Shown here: positions 16,139 through 25,071 of the stretch, piece by piece
Layout of the letters: each line of letters starts with the position of its first letter
Position numbering within the stretch: position 1 is the first letter of the stretch
Source: Halostella pelagica
GTDB taxonomy: Archaea; Halobacteriota; Halobacteria; Halobacteriales; Natronoarchaeaceae
Reading direction: 5' to 3'
DNA: 64,000 bases
NCBI GenBank assembly: GCA_005954745.1
Contig: CP040678.1
Coordinates: forward strand, 2,294,001 to 2,358,000
Notes under the pieces: model-generated
Databases searched by the model: none
Seen by the model: only the letters and a program-made list of their open reading frames with translations
What the model was told of the DNA's origin: nothing
Made by a program: the position numbers and the translations under genes

Positions 16139-17083
16139 TCACCGGACGAGGGTCCCGTTCGGCGTCCGCTCGGCGCGCTCGACCATCCGCTCGATGCGGT
16201 TGTCCATCGGCGGGTGCGTGGCGAGCAGTCGCGCGAGCGCGTCTTCCTCCTCCTGGCCGTAGATGTACAGCGACGAGAGCGGACCGTGTCGCGGCCGCGA
16301 GGCGCGCTGGATGCGCGTCAGCGCCCGGGCCAGCGCGAGGGGGTCTCCCGTCACCGCGACGGCGCGGTCGTCGGCGGCGAGTTCGCGACGCCGGGAGTGC
16401 GCACGGAGCGCCAGCGTCAGGGCGAGCAGGAGAACGAGGACGAACTGCGCTACGCGGAGATGGATCCGGACCAGGTGACGGTCGAACGGGTCCGGACGGC
16501 GTCCCAAGAGCCACGCCGTCGCGCGCTGGACGCCGGCGACGACGAGTCCGACCGGGAGGAGGAGAACGAAGAGGACGCCGCTGACAGTCTGGACGAGACT
16601 CGATCCGAGCGTCTGGAGGAGGGCGTCCCGCGTTTCGAGGTGGGCGAGTTCGTGGGCGAGGATCGCCTCCATCTCGTCGCCGTCGAGGATGCGGAACAGG
16701 TCGCGGTCGAGAACTACCACGCCCTCGCCCGCGCCGACCGCAAGTGCGTTCGGTGCCGGAAGCGCGGCGACGTAGATGGAGGGGTTCCCCGCGTCCATCT
16801 CGGCGGAGAGGCGGTCGAGGCGGCGGTAGAGCCACGGCGCTCGCGAGCGCGGCAGTTCGACGGCACCCAGTCCCGAGACGATCCGCTTCGCCCCGGCGCG
16901 GTAGCTCGTGTAGCCGAACACCAGCGCCGACCCGACCATACCTCCGACGAGAACCCACGGGTCGGGTCGCACCGCGAACAGCCACGCGGCCGCCTCCACG
17001 ACGACGAGACCGACCGCGAGGTAGACGCCGAGCAGGCCGAGACCGACGGTCGCCATCAGAATCCGCGCCACGAGCCGTCGCAT
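16139..17083 (-). CDS. M48-family membrane metalloprotease (HtpX-like)
   Basis: 314 aa. Zinc site HELAH (His144, Glu145, His148) with the third ligand in the downstream RRRELAADD glutamate. Two N-terminal helices (about 7-32 and 43-60) and two after the active site (about 160-190, 210-228) give the membrane layout of HtpX/Ste24-like proteases, catalytic site on the cytoplasmic side. Expected role is quality control of membrane proteins. Monocistronic as far as visible. Confidence 0.88.
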   Translation of the reverse strand: MRRLVARILMATVGLGLLGVYLAVGLVVVEAAAWLFAVRPDPWVLVGGMVGSALVFGYTSYRAGAKRIVSGLGAVELPRSRAPWLYRRLDRLSAEMDAGNPSIYVAALPAPNALAVGAGEGVVVLDRDLFRILDGDEMEAILAHELAHLETRDALLQTLGSSLVQTVSGVLFVLLLPVGLVVAGVQRATAWLLGRRPDPFDRHLVRIHLRVAQFVLVLLLALTLALRAHSRRRELAADDRAVAVTGDPLALARALTRIQRASRPRHGPLSSLYIYGQEEEDALARLLATHPPMDNRIERMVERAERTPNGTLVR

Positions 17084-17194
17084 ACCTCGGGATACGAAAG
17101 GCGGCGAGAAAAACGACCCGGAGCGGGACAGTCCGGCGTCTCCGATTCGCCCGGCGGTACTCGACGGCGGCCGAATCGCCCCTGCGCGGTCCTG

Positions 17195-18001
17195 TCACGA
17201 CGGCGACGCGGACGGGGTCGTCGCCGGACCCTCGGAGCCGTACCGCTCCGCCAGCCACCGCTCCCACGTCAACGTCCCGACGGCACGGTCCGGGCGCGTT
17301 CCGTCGCCGGCCCGGAACCCACCGGCGACGTTTCCGGGGACCGGCAGGCGAACGATCGGCCGCCGCAACCCCCTTGCGCTCCGGTAGGCCGACGCGATCT
17401 CGCCGAGGGTCAGCACTTCAGGGCCGCCGCAGGGGGCGACTCGGCCGCCGGGTTCCGTGGTCGCGTGCTCGACGACCGCGTCGGCGGCCTCGCCGACGTC
17501 GATCGGTTGCAGCCGAAACCGGGTCGGCAGCGGCCAGACGGGGAGACGCGACAACCCACCGAGGAGGCCGTCGATGAACGAATGGAACTGCGTCACCCGT
17601 AGGACCGTCCCGGGGACATCGCTTTCCTCGACGGCTCGCTCGGCCGCCAGTTTGTGCTCGTAGTACGATAGCGGTATCTCGTCGACGCCGACGATCGAGA
17701 CGTACAGGACGTTCGCGACGCCGGCCTCGGCGGCCGCCGCCAGCAGCCGCTCAGTCCCCCGAACGTCGACCGCCTTGCTGTCACCCCGTGGCGCGGTGGC
17801 GGCGTGGACGACGACGTCGACGTCCGCGACTGCGGCGTCGACGCCGCTCCCGTCGGCCAGGTCCAGTTCCACCCACTCCGCGTCGCCGTCCCTCGGCGGT
17901 GACCGACTCGCCGCGCGCACGTCGTGGCCGGCGTCCGCCAGCCGCGGTCGCAGCGCGCTCCCGAGCGTTCCGGTCGCACCGGTCAGTAGCGTTCGAACCA
18001 T
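17195..18001 (-). CDS. NAD(P)-binding NmrA/SDR-type protein
   Basis: 268 aa Rossmann protein. GATGTLGSALRPRL (7-20) is the dinucleotide-binding GxxGxxG motif; VDVVVHAATAPRGD and YYEHKLAAERAV follow as in atypical short-chain dehydrogenases of the NmrA/complex I NDUFA9 type. The YxxxK pair is present in modified form. Could act on a cofactor-linked substrate or as a redox sensor. The start at 18001 is set by the nucleotide-binding strand; 85 bp separate it from the divergent bat-type regulator. Confidence 0.82.
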   Translation of the reverse strand: MVRTLLTGATGTLGSALRPRLADAGHDVRAASRSPPRDGDAEWVELDLADGSGVDAAVADVDVVVHAATAPRGDSKAVDVRGTERLLAAAAEAGVANVLYVSIVGVDEIPLSYYEHKLAAERAVEESDVPGTVLRVTQFHSFIDGLLGGLSRLPVWPLPTRFRLQPIDVGEAADAVVEHATTEPGGRVAPCGGPEVLTLGEIASAYRSARGLRRPIVRLPVPGNVAGGFRAGDGTRPDRAVGTLTWERWLAERYGSEGPATTPSASPS

Positions 18002-18086
18002 ACCGTACCGTACGTTCGACTCCACCGAACCGATGGTGCAGGAGTGGCACGGGGGATTTAAGTCGCGGCTCTCGAACGGTGACGCT

Positions 18087-18743
18087 ATGAAACACGTCCG
18101 GCTACGGATCAGCGCGGGCGGCCGGGAGGACGAGATCCACCCGATGTACGACGTGATGGCGAACGCCGAGTTCGTCGAGTACGCGACGGCGCTCCAGTGG
18201 AACTTCACGGGGGAGGAACTCGGCATCCTGCACTACGTCGAAGGCGACCCCGAGCGGTTCGAGGCCGCGGTGCAGTCTTTCCCGGAAGTGCTCGACTACG
18301 AACTCGAACGCGCTGGCGACCGGGCGTTCTACGCCTACATCCGGGACGACACGAACGCTGCAGTGCAGGAACTCTGGGGCGTAACGGCCTGGCGCAGTCT
18401 CGTGTCAGTTCCGCCCATCGAGTACCGCCCGGACGGGACGGTCACCTTCTCTATGTTCGGGCCAAGCGACGAGATACAGGCCGCCATCGACGCCGTCCCG
18501 GACCCGGTGTCAGTCACCGTCGAGGAGATAACCGGGCTGCAGGCGATGCCACACACCGTCGCGTCGTCGGTGACCGATCGTCAGCGCGCGGCCGTCGAGG
18601 CGGCAGTGGGCGTCGGGTACTACGACGTGCCCCGAACCGGGTCGCAGGCGGACGTTGCCGAGCGCCTCGGCTGTGCGCCCTCGACGGCGGCGGAACACCT
18701 CAGGAAGGCGGAAAGCAGGATACTACGCGGCCTGTTCGGTTAG
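18087..18743 (+). CDS. Bacterio-opsin-activator-type HTH regulator
   Basis: 218 aa. N-terminal alpha/beta sensor-like domain (1-155), then a C-terminal HTH of the HTH_10 (bat) family: TDRQRAAVEAAVGVGYYDVP followed by GSQADVAERLGCAPSTAAEHLRKAE. These transcription factors are abundant in haloarchaea; target genes are unknown, but the divergent NmrA-like gene is a candidate. The start at 18087 follows an AT-rich promoter gap. Ends 4 bp inside the 3' end of the convergent GTPase gene. Confidence 0.88.
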   Translation: MKHVRLRISAGGREDEIHPMYDVMANAEFVEYATALQWNFTGEELGILHYVEGDPERFEAAVQSFPEVLDYELERAGDRAFYAYIRDDTNAAVQELWGVTAWRSLVSVPPIEYRPDGTVTFSMFGPSDEIQAAIDAVPDPVSVTVEEITGLQAMPHTVASSVTDRQRAAVEAAVGVGYYDVPRTGSQADVAERLGCAPSTAAEHLRKAESRILRGLFG

Positions 18744-20365
18744 TCGACGTCGGTCACGTCCGTCACCGTTCCGACGCCTTTCGACCGGCCCTCACGGAAG
18801 ACGAACCGCTGGCCCTCCTCGACGAGGTACGGGCGGAACTTGAACCGGACGCGGGTCTTCCCCGTGTCGCCGGGGAGTAGCCGGCCGCCTTCGGGGTAGA
18901 ACGCGGCGGCCTCGCTGACGGTTTCGAGGTGGACGACCGGTTCGTAGCCGTCGCCGATGCGGGTCGGATGGTTCAGCACCATCACCTCGGCCTCGAACTC
19001 GCGGACCGGGTCGGGGTCGGCCTCGCGCGGCAGCAACACCATTCCGCGCTCGATATCGGCCTCACGGACGCCCTTGAGCGCGATGCCGACGATGCGTCCG
19101 GCCTTGGCCCGGTCGACGCGGTGGTAGTGCATCTCGATGGAGCGGACCTCCACCTCGCGGAACGCGCCGTCGGCCATCGGGCCGATCAGGAGTTCGTCGC
19201 CGGCCTCCACTTCACCGGACATGATCGTTCCGGAGGCGACGGCCCCGACGCCGGTGACGCTGTACGTCCGGTCGATGTACATCCGGAAATCCCCGTCGAC
19301 GCCGGCGGTCTTGGGGAGGCGCTCGAACAGTTCGTCGAGCGTGTCCAGGCCCTCTTTCGTCACGGCGCTCGTCGTGAGGACGGGGACGACGGTGTCGTTT
19401 ATCTCCTCGACGGCGGCGTCGACGCCGTGGCGGTCGACCCGGAGCGGCGTCTTGTCTACGTCCCGGAGCACGCGTTCGACCTCGCGTTCGACCTCGGCGA
19501 CGCGCTCGTCCGAGACGGCGTCGGCCTTCGTGATCGCGACGATGGTCGGCAGTTCGGTCGCAAGCAGCACGCCGAGATGCTCGCGAGTGGTCTTCGTCGG
19601 CCCGTCGTCGGCCGCGACGGTCAGCAGGCCGTAGTCGAGTTTCTGCCCGACCAGCCCACGGATGGTGGTGCGGAGCCACGGTTCGTGGCCGACGGTGTCG
19701 ACAAAGGACACTAGCCGGTCCGACTCCTCGACTACGCGGGCACGGTCGGACTTGCGGTGCGGGTTGTCCATCCTGACTGGGCCGTCCCCGTCGAAGCCGT
19801 AGACGCCGTACGAGAGGTCGGCCGAGAGGCCGCGTTCGACCTCGTGGGGCTGGACGTCCATGTAGCCGCGCGTGCTCCCCTCGCCGTCGTCGGCCTGACC
19901 GGTGACGAGACTGCCGACCAGCGTGCTCTTGCCGTGGTCGACGTGGCCGGCGGTGCCGATGACGATGTGCTCGTCGTCGGTGTCCAACATGGCCCCCTCG
20001 CGGACGGTCGCGACGCCGACGATGCCCCGCCCGTCCCCGTCGTCTGCGACGCCGTCGACTCCCCACGTCTGCACGTCTTCGATGTGAGCCCCGGCCTCCT
20101 CGGCCAGTAGCGAGAGCACGTCCATGGATTCGGAGAAGTCGTCAGGTTCGATCCCGGCGAGGCCGCCGTCGTCCGTCACGCCGACCACGTAGGTCGCCTC
20201 GCCGTCGCCGGAGAGAACGCGGTGGCGAAGCTGTGCGGCCAGACTTTCAAGTCGCCCCTCGGAGAGGTGGAGGTCCTTGGTGAGTCGCTCTTTGAACTCG
20301 ACGTTGCCGCCTTCCTGCTCGCCGCGGTCCAGGGCCTGTTGAAGAACGGCCCGGTCAGGGCTCAT
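18740..20365 (-). CDS. GTPBP1-like translational GTPase (EF-Tu/selenocysteine-factor superfamily)
   Basis: 541 aa. Unique N-terminal domain of about 130 residues (MSPDRAVLQQALDRGEQEGG), then a GTPase domain with P-loop GTAGHVDHGKST (about 138-149), DTVGHEPW (G3) and TKAD (G4), then two beta-barrel domains as in EF-1alpha/EF-Tu. Matches the archaeal GTPBP1 family, thought to act in translation or mRNA surveillance. Cytoplasmic. No link to neighbours is apparent. Confidence 0.88.
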   Translation of the reverse strand: MSPDRAVLQQALDRGEQEGGNVEFKERLTKDLHLSEGRLESLAAQLRHRVLSGDGEATYVVGVTDDGGLAGIEPDDFSESMDVLSLLAEEAGAHIEDVQTWGVDGVADDGDGRGIVGVATVREGAMLDTDDEHIVIGTAGHVDHGKSTLVGSLVTGQADDGEGSTRGYMDVQPHEVERGLSADLSYGVYGFDGDGPVRMDNPHRKSDRARVVEESDRLVSFVDTVGHEPWLRTTIRGLVGQKLDYGLLTVAADDGPTKTTREHLGVLLATELPTIVAITKADAVSDERVAEVEREVERVLRDVDKTPLRVDRHGVDAAVEEINDTVVPVLTTSAVTKEGLDTLDELFERLPKTAGVDGDFRMYIDRTYSVTGVGAVASGTIMSGEVEAGDELLIGPMADGAFREVEVRSIEMHYHRVDRAKAGRIVGIALKGVREADIERGMVLLPREADPDPVREFEAEVMVLNHPTRIGDGYEPVVHLETVSEAAAFYPEGGRLLPGDTGKTRVRFKFRPYLVEEGQRFVFREGRSKGVGTVTDVTDVD

Positions 20366-20471
20366 ATCCCCGGGTTAGTGGACGGTAGACAAAAACCTTC
20401 GCGTCACGCGGTAACGTACCTCACACGGGCGTTCGAGGGGAGCGCCCGCGGCCGTCGCTGACGCGTCGCGT

Positions 20472-21023
20472 TCAGCGGTTCCGCGCTCCGCTCGTCCGCC
20501 GGGAGTCCCCGTCGGTGAGACGCTCGTAAGCGTCGTTGACTCGCTTGAACCTCTCCTCGTCCCCGCCCTCGGCGTCCGGGTGAACTTCTTTCACCTTCTC
20601 TCGATAGGCGGCTTTCACTCGGTCGTCGCTCGCGTCGGGCGACAGGTCGAGTATCTCGTAGGCCGCTCGCTCCGACGGTCCACTGGACGGTTGCGGTCCG
20701 GGAGGCCGACGGCTTCTGCGGCGTTCTCTCCGGGCCCGCTGTCTGGCCTCTCGGCGGCCGCGAGTCTCGCGGGCGGCACGCCGCGCACCGGCCCCGAAGC
20801 CCGCGTCGCGGGTCGACTGACGGCCGTTCGTCGCCGCCCGTCTGCGCGCTCGCTCGGCGAGTTTCCCGGTCCCCTGGTACCACAGCACGTACGACAGGAA
20901 CGCAAATGGCGCGGCGAGAATCAGGACGAACGGGTTGCGCTGGACGAGCGTTAGGATACCGAGTACGGCGGCTAATCCCGCGAACACCGCCGCGAGTCCG
21001 ACGAGGAGAGGTCCTCGCGACAC
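20472..21023 (-). CDS. Membrane-anchored protein with C-terminal J domain
   Basis: 183 aa, GTG start. Two N-terminal membrane helices (about 5-24 and 31-50), a long Arg-rich linker, and a J domain from about 117 onward: YEILDLSPDASDDRVKAAYR then VKEVHPDAEGGDEERFKRVN, with the HPD tripeptide that stimulates Hsp70. It probably recruits DnaK to the membrane. The J domain at the C-terminus is the reverse of classical DnaJ, but usual for this haloarchaeal type. Confidence 0.85.
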   Translation of the reverse strand: MSRGPLLVGLAAVFAGLAAVLGILTLVQRNPFVLILAAPFAFLSYVLWYQGTGKLAERARRRAATNGRQSTRDAGFGAGARRAARETRGRREARQRARRERRRSRRPPGPQPSSGPSERAAYEILDLSPDASDDRVKAAYREKVKEVHPDAEGGDEERFKRVNDAYERLTDGDSRRTSGARNR

Positions 21024-21113
21024 GGGGCCACATTAGGTCTACAGCCAAGTAAGCCTCCCGCCCGGGCGGTCTTCCGCCCTAGGTACAAGCCCATCGATGT
21101 GGTATCAGTCCAC

Positions 21114-21275
21114 ATGAGCGTTACCGGACTGTGTCAGATCTGTCAGTCGCGCGAGGCCGAGGCGCGCTGTGACCGCTGTGGCACTATCGTATGCAGCCAG
21201 CATCTAGAGGAGTCACTCGGGATCTGTGCGGACTGCGCCGCCGAGTCCGACCCCACGGGCGGCCGAACGTTCTAA
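21114..21275 (+). CDS. 53-aa HVO_2753-like zinc-finger protein
   Basis: Short acidic protein with CQICQSREAEARCDRCGT and a further CSQH plus CADC, giving two interleaved Cys/His sites as in B-box or MYND-type double zinc fingers. No other domain. Divergent from the J-domain gene (90 bp gap). Too short for automatic calls but with a clear ATG, haloarchaeal codon use and a conserved-looking Cys pattern. Confidence 0.75.
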   Translation: MSVTGLCQICQSREAEARCDRCGTIVCSQHLEESLGICADCAAESDPTGGRTF

Positions 21276-21348
21276 CGGGACCCGACCGCCGAGACCGGGA
21301 CGAGTTCTAACGCGACTCGGCTCCCGAGGCCGGGTCGACGCCTCCGCG

Positions 21349-22164
21349 CTATCGGTACCGGTTCAACCGCTCCTTCAGTCGCTTCGCCGCCTGTCCAGCG
21401 GCGCGGTCGAAGTCCTCGCCGGCGTCTTCCCCGGCGAAGATGATCCCCCGCGATGAGTTGACGAGGCCGACGCCGGCGGAAAGGCCGTATTCGACGGCCG
21501 CCTCGGCGTCGCCGCCCTGCGCACCGACGCCCGGGACGAGAAACGGGATATCCGGCACCCGCTCGCGGATCGCTTCCAGTTCGTCGGTCGTCGTCGCGCC
21601 GACGACGAGGCCGACGTTGTCGCGTTCGTTCCACAGGTCCGCGAGGGCGGCGACGCGTTCGTACACGGTCTCGCCGGAGGCGAGTTCGAGGTCCTGCAGG
21701 TCGGCACCGCCGGGGTTCGACGTACGACAGAGGACGAACACGCCGCGGTCCGCCTTCGAGAGGAACGGCTCAAGCGAGTCCCGGCCCATGTACGGGTTGG
21801 CAGTGATGGCGTCCGCGGTCGGCCCCTCTGCGTCCTCGTCAAGCAGTTTCGCGTACTGGCGGGCGGTGTTGCCGATGTCCGCCCGCTTGGCGTCGAGCAG
21901 GACGGGCACGTCTTTGCCGTGCGCGTAGGCGATGGTCTCGCGGAGCGCACGCCACCCGTCCGGGTCCTCGTAGAAGGCGGCGTTGGGTTTGAACGCCGCC
22001 GCGTGTTCGTGGGTCGCGTCGATGATCCGGCGGTTGAACGCCCATCGCGGCAGGTCGTCGTCGCGCAGATGGGCCGGTAGCCTGTCCGGGTCCGGGTCGA
22101 GGCCGACGCTCACAACGCTGTCGACAGCGTCGATCCGGTCTCCGAGCCGTTCGAAAAAGGTCAT
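21349..22164 (-). CDS. pyrF: Orotidine 5'-phosphate decarboxylase
   Basis: 271 aa, converts OMP to UMP in pyrimidine synthesis. Catalytic motif LLDAKRADIGNTARQYA (Asp-Lys-x-x-Asp), SVGLDPDPDRLP at the N-terminus, FKPNAAFYE, and phosphate-binding FLVPGVGAQGG near the end. Length and order match the longer (type 2-like) PyrF found in haloarchaea. Monocistronic. Confidence 0.95.
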   Translation of the reverse strand: MTFFERLGDRIDAVDSVVSVGLDPDPDRLPAHLRDDDLPRWAFNRRIIDATHEHAAAFKPNAAFYEDPDGWRALRETIAYAHGKDVPVLLDAKRADIGNTARQYAKLLDEDAEGPTADAITANPYMGRDSLEPFLSKADRGVFVLCRTSNPGGADLQDLELASGETVYERVAALADLWNERDNVGLVVGATTTDELEAIRERVPDIPFLVPGVGAQGGDAEAAVEYGLSAGVGLVNSSRGIIFAGEDAGEDFDRAAGQAAKRLKERLNRYR

Positions 22165-22188
22165 ACCCCCGCGTCTGCAGCGCCTGCA

Positions 22189-22665
22189 CTACAAGGTTCC
22201 TATTTTCCGCGTATCGAGGCCCGGAACCGCAACGTCCTCGTCGGCCAGCGCCGCGATTCCGTCGTCGACGGTGTAGATATCGTCTCCGTCGGAACAGGGA
22301 AGCAGCGTCCGGATACCGTCGTCGTACACTGCGAGACACATGATCGGTAGCTCGACGATCTCTGTCGGCTCTTCGTTCGGGTCTATTCGGCTGGTCCGTC
22401 TCGTGAACGCGGGTTCGAGGCTGCAGTCGTGCTCGTCGGCCCAGGATTCGAATGTTCGGAACTTCTCTCTCGCCGACTCGGTCGCGTGGTGACTCCAGTC
22501 GTCACCGTCCAGATCGAGTCGCTTGCCCCAGATCTCGACGTCGAAGTCCGAGATATAGTCCTCCTCGTCCAGTTCTTGGAGTCTGCGCACCGTGGACTGT
22601 TGTCTGTTGTGCGTGCCGTACACCGGTTCTCGCATCAGTAGCTCGACGCTCAGAGTTGTTGACAT
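22189..22665 (-). CDS. Haloarchaeal protein of unknown function (HTH-like family)
   Basis: 158 aa. N-terminus MSTTLSVELLMREPVYGTHN followed by QSTVRRLQELDEEDYISDF and VEIWGKRL recalls a haloarchaeal family annotated with an HTH-like domain; the C-terminal half is beta-rich with PIMCLAVYDDGIRTLLPCSDGDDIYTV split by turns. It ends 24 bp upstream of pyrF in the same direction, so the two may share a transcript. No catalytic residues recognised. Confidence 0.7.
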   Translation of the reverse strand: MSTTLSVELLMREPVYGTHNRQQSTVRRLQELDEEDYISDFDVEIWGKRLDLDGDDWSHHATESAREKFRTFESWADEHDCSLEPAFTRRTSRIDPNEEPTEIVELPIMCLAVYDDGIRTLLPCSDGDDIYTVDDGIAALADEDVAVPGLDTRKIGTL

Positions 22666-22749
22666 CTATCCCCTTCCCCTGTGGTTCATTACCGCGATCC
22701 AGTACTTAGTCTTTTCCCGGATAGAATTGCCTCTTTTCGGGCGGGACTG

Positions 22750-22826
22750 ATACCGCCGGACGCCCTGTTTCAGCTACTTCGAGGGGTGTCTCGACGGCAT
22801 CCCCACTGCCGTACGTCCGCCAGTAT
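22750..22826. repeat. MITE-like palindromic repeat, family D
   Basis: 77 bp with imperfect terminal inverted repeats: left ATACCGCCGGACGCCC and right arm, read inward, ATACTGGCGGACGTAC (12 of 16 match). The right arm also matches 13 of 16 bases of the copy A terminus. Interior shares three blocks with 7233-7310. Located in the promoter region of the HAD gene at 22857. Confidence 0.65.
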
Positions 22827-22856
22827 GAAACCGCCGGCCGCCGTACGCTGGGACGA

Positions 22857-23525
22857 ATGGCGATAGGAGCAGTCGTCTTCGACCTGGACTACACGCTCGC
22901 GGTACCGAACCGAACCCGCGAGACGCTACTCGACGAGGCGACGGCGACCGTCGGCGCGCCGGAGATCGACCGCGAGTCGTATCTGGCGGCCCACCGGCGC
23001 AATCTCACCGGCGAGACGCGCGAACCGATCTTCGCGTCCCTGCTCGAAGACCGCGACGCCGACGCGGACCCCGACGAACTTACCCGAGCGTACAGGGCGG
23101 CCATCGCCGATGCGCTGGAACCCGTCGAGGGCGCTTCGTCCCTCGTGAGCGACCTGCGCGAACGGTACCGCGTCGGCCTCCTGACGAACGGCCCGGTCCG
23201 CGCTCAGCGGAACAAACTCCGGACGCTCGGGTGGGAGGACCTGTTCGACGCTGTCGTCATCTCCGGCGATCTCGACGCTGGCAAGCCCGACCCGCGCGCG
23301 TTCGAGGCCGCGCTCGACGCGCTGGGCGTCACCCCAGACGAGGCCGTGTACGTCGGCGACGAACCGACGGCCGACATCCGCGGCGCGACCGAAGCGGGCA
23401 TGGCCGTGATACAGGTCGTCTCTCCCGACGGGCCGGATCCGGACACACGTGCGACGGCACACGTCGACCGCGCCGAACTCGCTGCGCGGTTACCGTCGGT
23501 GATCGAGGATCTGGACCGCTATTAG
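22857..23525 (+). CDS. HAD-superfamily hydrolase
   Basis: 222 aa. FDLDYTLAVPNRT holds the DxD nucleophile pair (Asp9/Asp11), LLTNGPVRAQ is motif II, Lys in DAGKPDPRAFE motif III, and GDEPTADIRGA motif IV. A helical cap lies between motifs I and II. Close in type to the HAD protein at 15125 but with different cap sequence. Substrate unknown. A palindromic repeat occupies its upstream region. Confidence 0.87.
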   Translation: MAIGAVVFDLDYTLAVPNRTRETLLDEATATVGAPEIDRESYLAAHRRNLTGETREPIFASLLEDRDADADPDELTRAYRAAIADALEPVEGASSLVSDLRERYRVGLLTNGPVRAQRNKLRTLGWEDLFDAVVISGDLDAGKPDPRAFEAALDALGVTPDEAVYVGDEPTADIRGATEAGMAVIQVVSPDGPDPDTRATAHVDRAELAARLPSVIEDLDRY

Positions 23526-23959
23526 GCGCTAACCGCTTCCGTCACGGCCTCGACTACGTCGACCGCGCGCTTGACTTCGGCCCCGCTCTCGACGAACACG
23601 AGCGTCTGCGGCGGTCGAACCGCCTTCGGCCGCACGCGCAGTTCCAGTTCCTCGGCCGTCTCGGCGGCCGTATCCTGTCCGTCGCGGAACTCGATCCTCG
23701 CGCGGTCCTCGTGAATGTACACTTCGGCCAGCAGTTCGCTCCGTGAATCGTCGGGCGCGTGTTGCGTTCGAGCGTCGTCCCAGGCCCCGTCGACGGCCCG
23801 CGCCACGTCGTAGGCACGTTCGCCGTCGGGCGATCCGGTCGCTGACCTGTCGGGGTTCACCACCGCGAGGGCGTCGAGAACGCCGTCGACGCGACCGTCT
23901 ACCTCGGACGCGAGCAGTTCGGCGATGCGGCGGCCGTCGGCCACGCTGTCTTCGACCAT
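23522..23959 (-). CDS. Haloarchaeal conserved hypothetical protein
   Basis: 145 aa, acidic. N-terminal helical half, C-terminal strand-helix-strand with ELRVRPKAVRPPQTLVFVE. No signal, membrane helix, cysteine or known catalytic motif. Convergent with the HAD gene, overlapping its stop by 4 bp. Codon use is typical of the genome and there is no better frame on the other strand. I do not recognise a family with certainty. Confidence 0.65.
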   Translation of the reverse strand: MVEDSVADGRRIAELLASEVDGRVDGVLDALAVVNPDRSATGSPDGERAYDVARAVDGAWDDARTQHAPDDSRSELLAEVYIHEDRARIEFRDGQDTAAETAEELELRVRPKAVRPPQTLVFVESGAEVKRAVDVVEAVTEAVSA

Positions 23960-24040
23960 GCAGGTCTCTCGGCGGGCGCGGTTTATCAGTGGTTGGTAGT
24001 CGTCGTCCGACGGTCGCGAGACGGCGCTCGCGCGCCGACT

Positions 24041-24493
24041 TCAGTCGCTATCGCCCAACTCCTCGATGGCCGCCTCCGCCGGGTCGTCGATGTCCAGTCC
24101 GCGCCGTCGAGCGTAGACGACCGCGGCGGCTTCGACGGTAACGGCCAGTTCGGTCTGGAGTCGGTTGATGCTCGCGACGGCGTCCTGTTTCTCGATGCCG
24201 TCCGCGACGACGTGGTCGAGTACCTGTTCGAACGTCGACTGCGCCTGCAGGATCGATTCGTCCGGGACGAACTCCTCGGGGACGGCAACATCGTCGGGAT
24301 CGAACTCGACGACCAGCGTCCCGTCGTCGCGAGAGAGCAAGCCCTGTCCCGTCGCCACGTCGATCAGCCGCTTCGCCTGGTCGGGCGAGAACCAGTCGCG
24401 GTCGAGCGACAGCGCCACGACGTACTCGTTTTCGCCGATGCGCTCGACGCCGCGCTGGCGGAACGGTGCGGCGACTGCCGTCCGGAGACTCAT
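24041..24493 (-). CDS. DUF2240-family protein
   Basis: 150 aa. N-terminal MSLRTAVAAPFRQRGVERIG followed by ENEYVVALSLDRDWFSP and QAKRLIDVATGQGLLSRDDG matches the archaeal DUF2240 family, which has a winged-helix-like N-terminus; the C-terminal helix runs INRLQTELAVTVEAAAVVYA. Function unknown. The Met at 24493 gives the family N-terminus; the longer frame is read through a repeat and rps8e antisense. A degenerate MITE-like repeat starts 6 bp upstream, in its promoter. Confidence 0.82.
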   Translation of the reverse strand: MSLRTAVAAPFRQRGVERIGENEYVVALSLDRDWFSPDQAKRLIDVATGQGLLSRDDGTLVVEFDPDDVAVPEEFVPDESILQAQSTFEQVLDHVVADGIEKQDAVASINRLQTELAVTVEAAAVVYARRRGLDIDDPAEAAIEELGDSD

Positions 24494-24498
24494 CGGCT

Positions 24499-24577
24499 CG
24501 GACTGTCGGCTGTACTCACGTAAAGAGTTTCGGAACGTCGGGTCCGATAGCTCTCGATAACGGACAGCTGTCGGTGG
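24499..24577. repeat. Degenerate MITE-like repeat, copy B
   Basis: Left arm GACTGTCGGCTGTACTCA equals 16 of 18 bases of the copy A left end; the interior keeps AAAGAGTTTCGGA and GGTCCGATA blocks; the right arm (GGACAGCTGTCGG) is decayed. Lies between the DUF2240 start and rps8e. Confidence 0.6.
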
Positions 24578-24691
24578 CTGGCACCGCTCACGCGCCGGAT
24601 GAACCACTCGGTTCAGCGCCTCGGTTCGCCCGCCCGATCCCTCCACCGGGAAGTCGTACGATTCAAGTAGTTCCTGGGACTCTGTTCGGGT

Positions 24692-25066
24692 ATGACAGAC
24701 CAGGGACGCTCCACGCGCAAGCGAACTGGCGGCCGACTCCGACCGAACTCCGACCGCAAGAAACACCAGATCGGGCGCAGCCCGACCGAGACACAGGTCG
24801 GCGAACCGAACCTGAAAACGACCGACGCTCGTGGTAACACGACGAAGACCCGCGCGCTCGCGACGAACATCGCTCAGGTCGCCGACGCCGGCGAGACGGT
24901 CGAGGCCGACATTCAGGACGTCGTCGAGAACGAAAGCAACCCGAACTACGTGCGCCGAAACATCATCACGAAAGGCGCGGTCATCGAGACGAGCGAGGGA
25001 CGCGCCCGCGTCACCTCGCGCCCCGGTCAAACCGGTCAGGTCAACGCCGTCCTCGTCGAGGAATAA
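24692..25066 (+). CDS. rps8e: 30S ribosomal protein S8e
   Basis: 124 aa. MTDQGRSTRKRTGGRLRPNS at the start, GRSPTETQVGEP, VRRNIITKGAVIETSEGRAR and final TSRPGQTGQVNAVLVEE are characteristic of archaeal/eukaryal S8e, a small-subunit protein absent from bacteria. Length matches archaeal versions. Stand-alone gene. Confidence 0.96.
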   Translation: MTDQGRSTRKRTGGRLRPNSDRKKHQIGRSPTETQVGEPNLKTTDARGNTTKTRALATNIAQVADAGETVEADIQDVVENESNPNYVRRNIITKGAVIETSEGRARVTSRPGQTGQVNAVLVEE

Positions 25067-25071
25067 CGCGG

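Noticed and set aside
15327-17267. 646-aa minus-strand frame across the HAD, DUF7556-like and M48 genes
   Set aside because: Arg-rich nonsense composition; crosses several well-supported genes.
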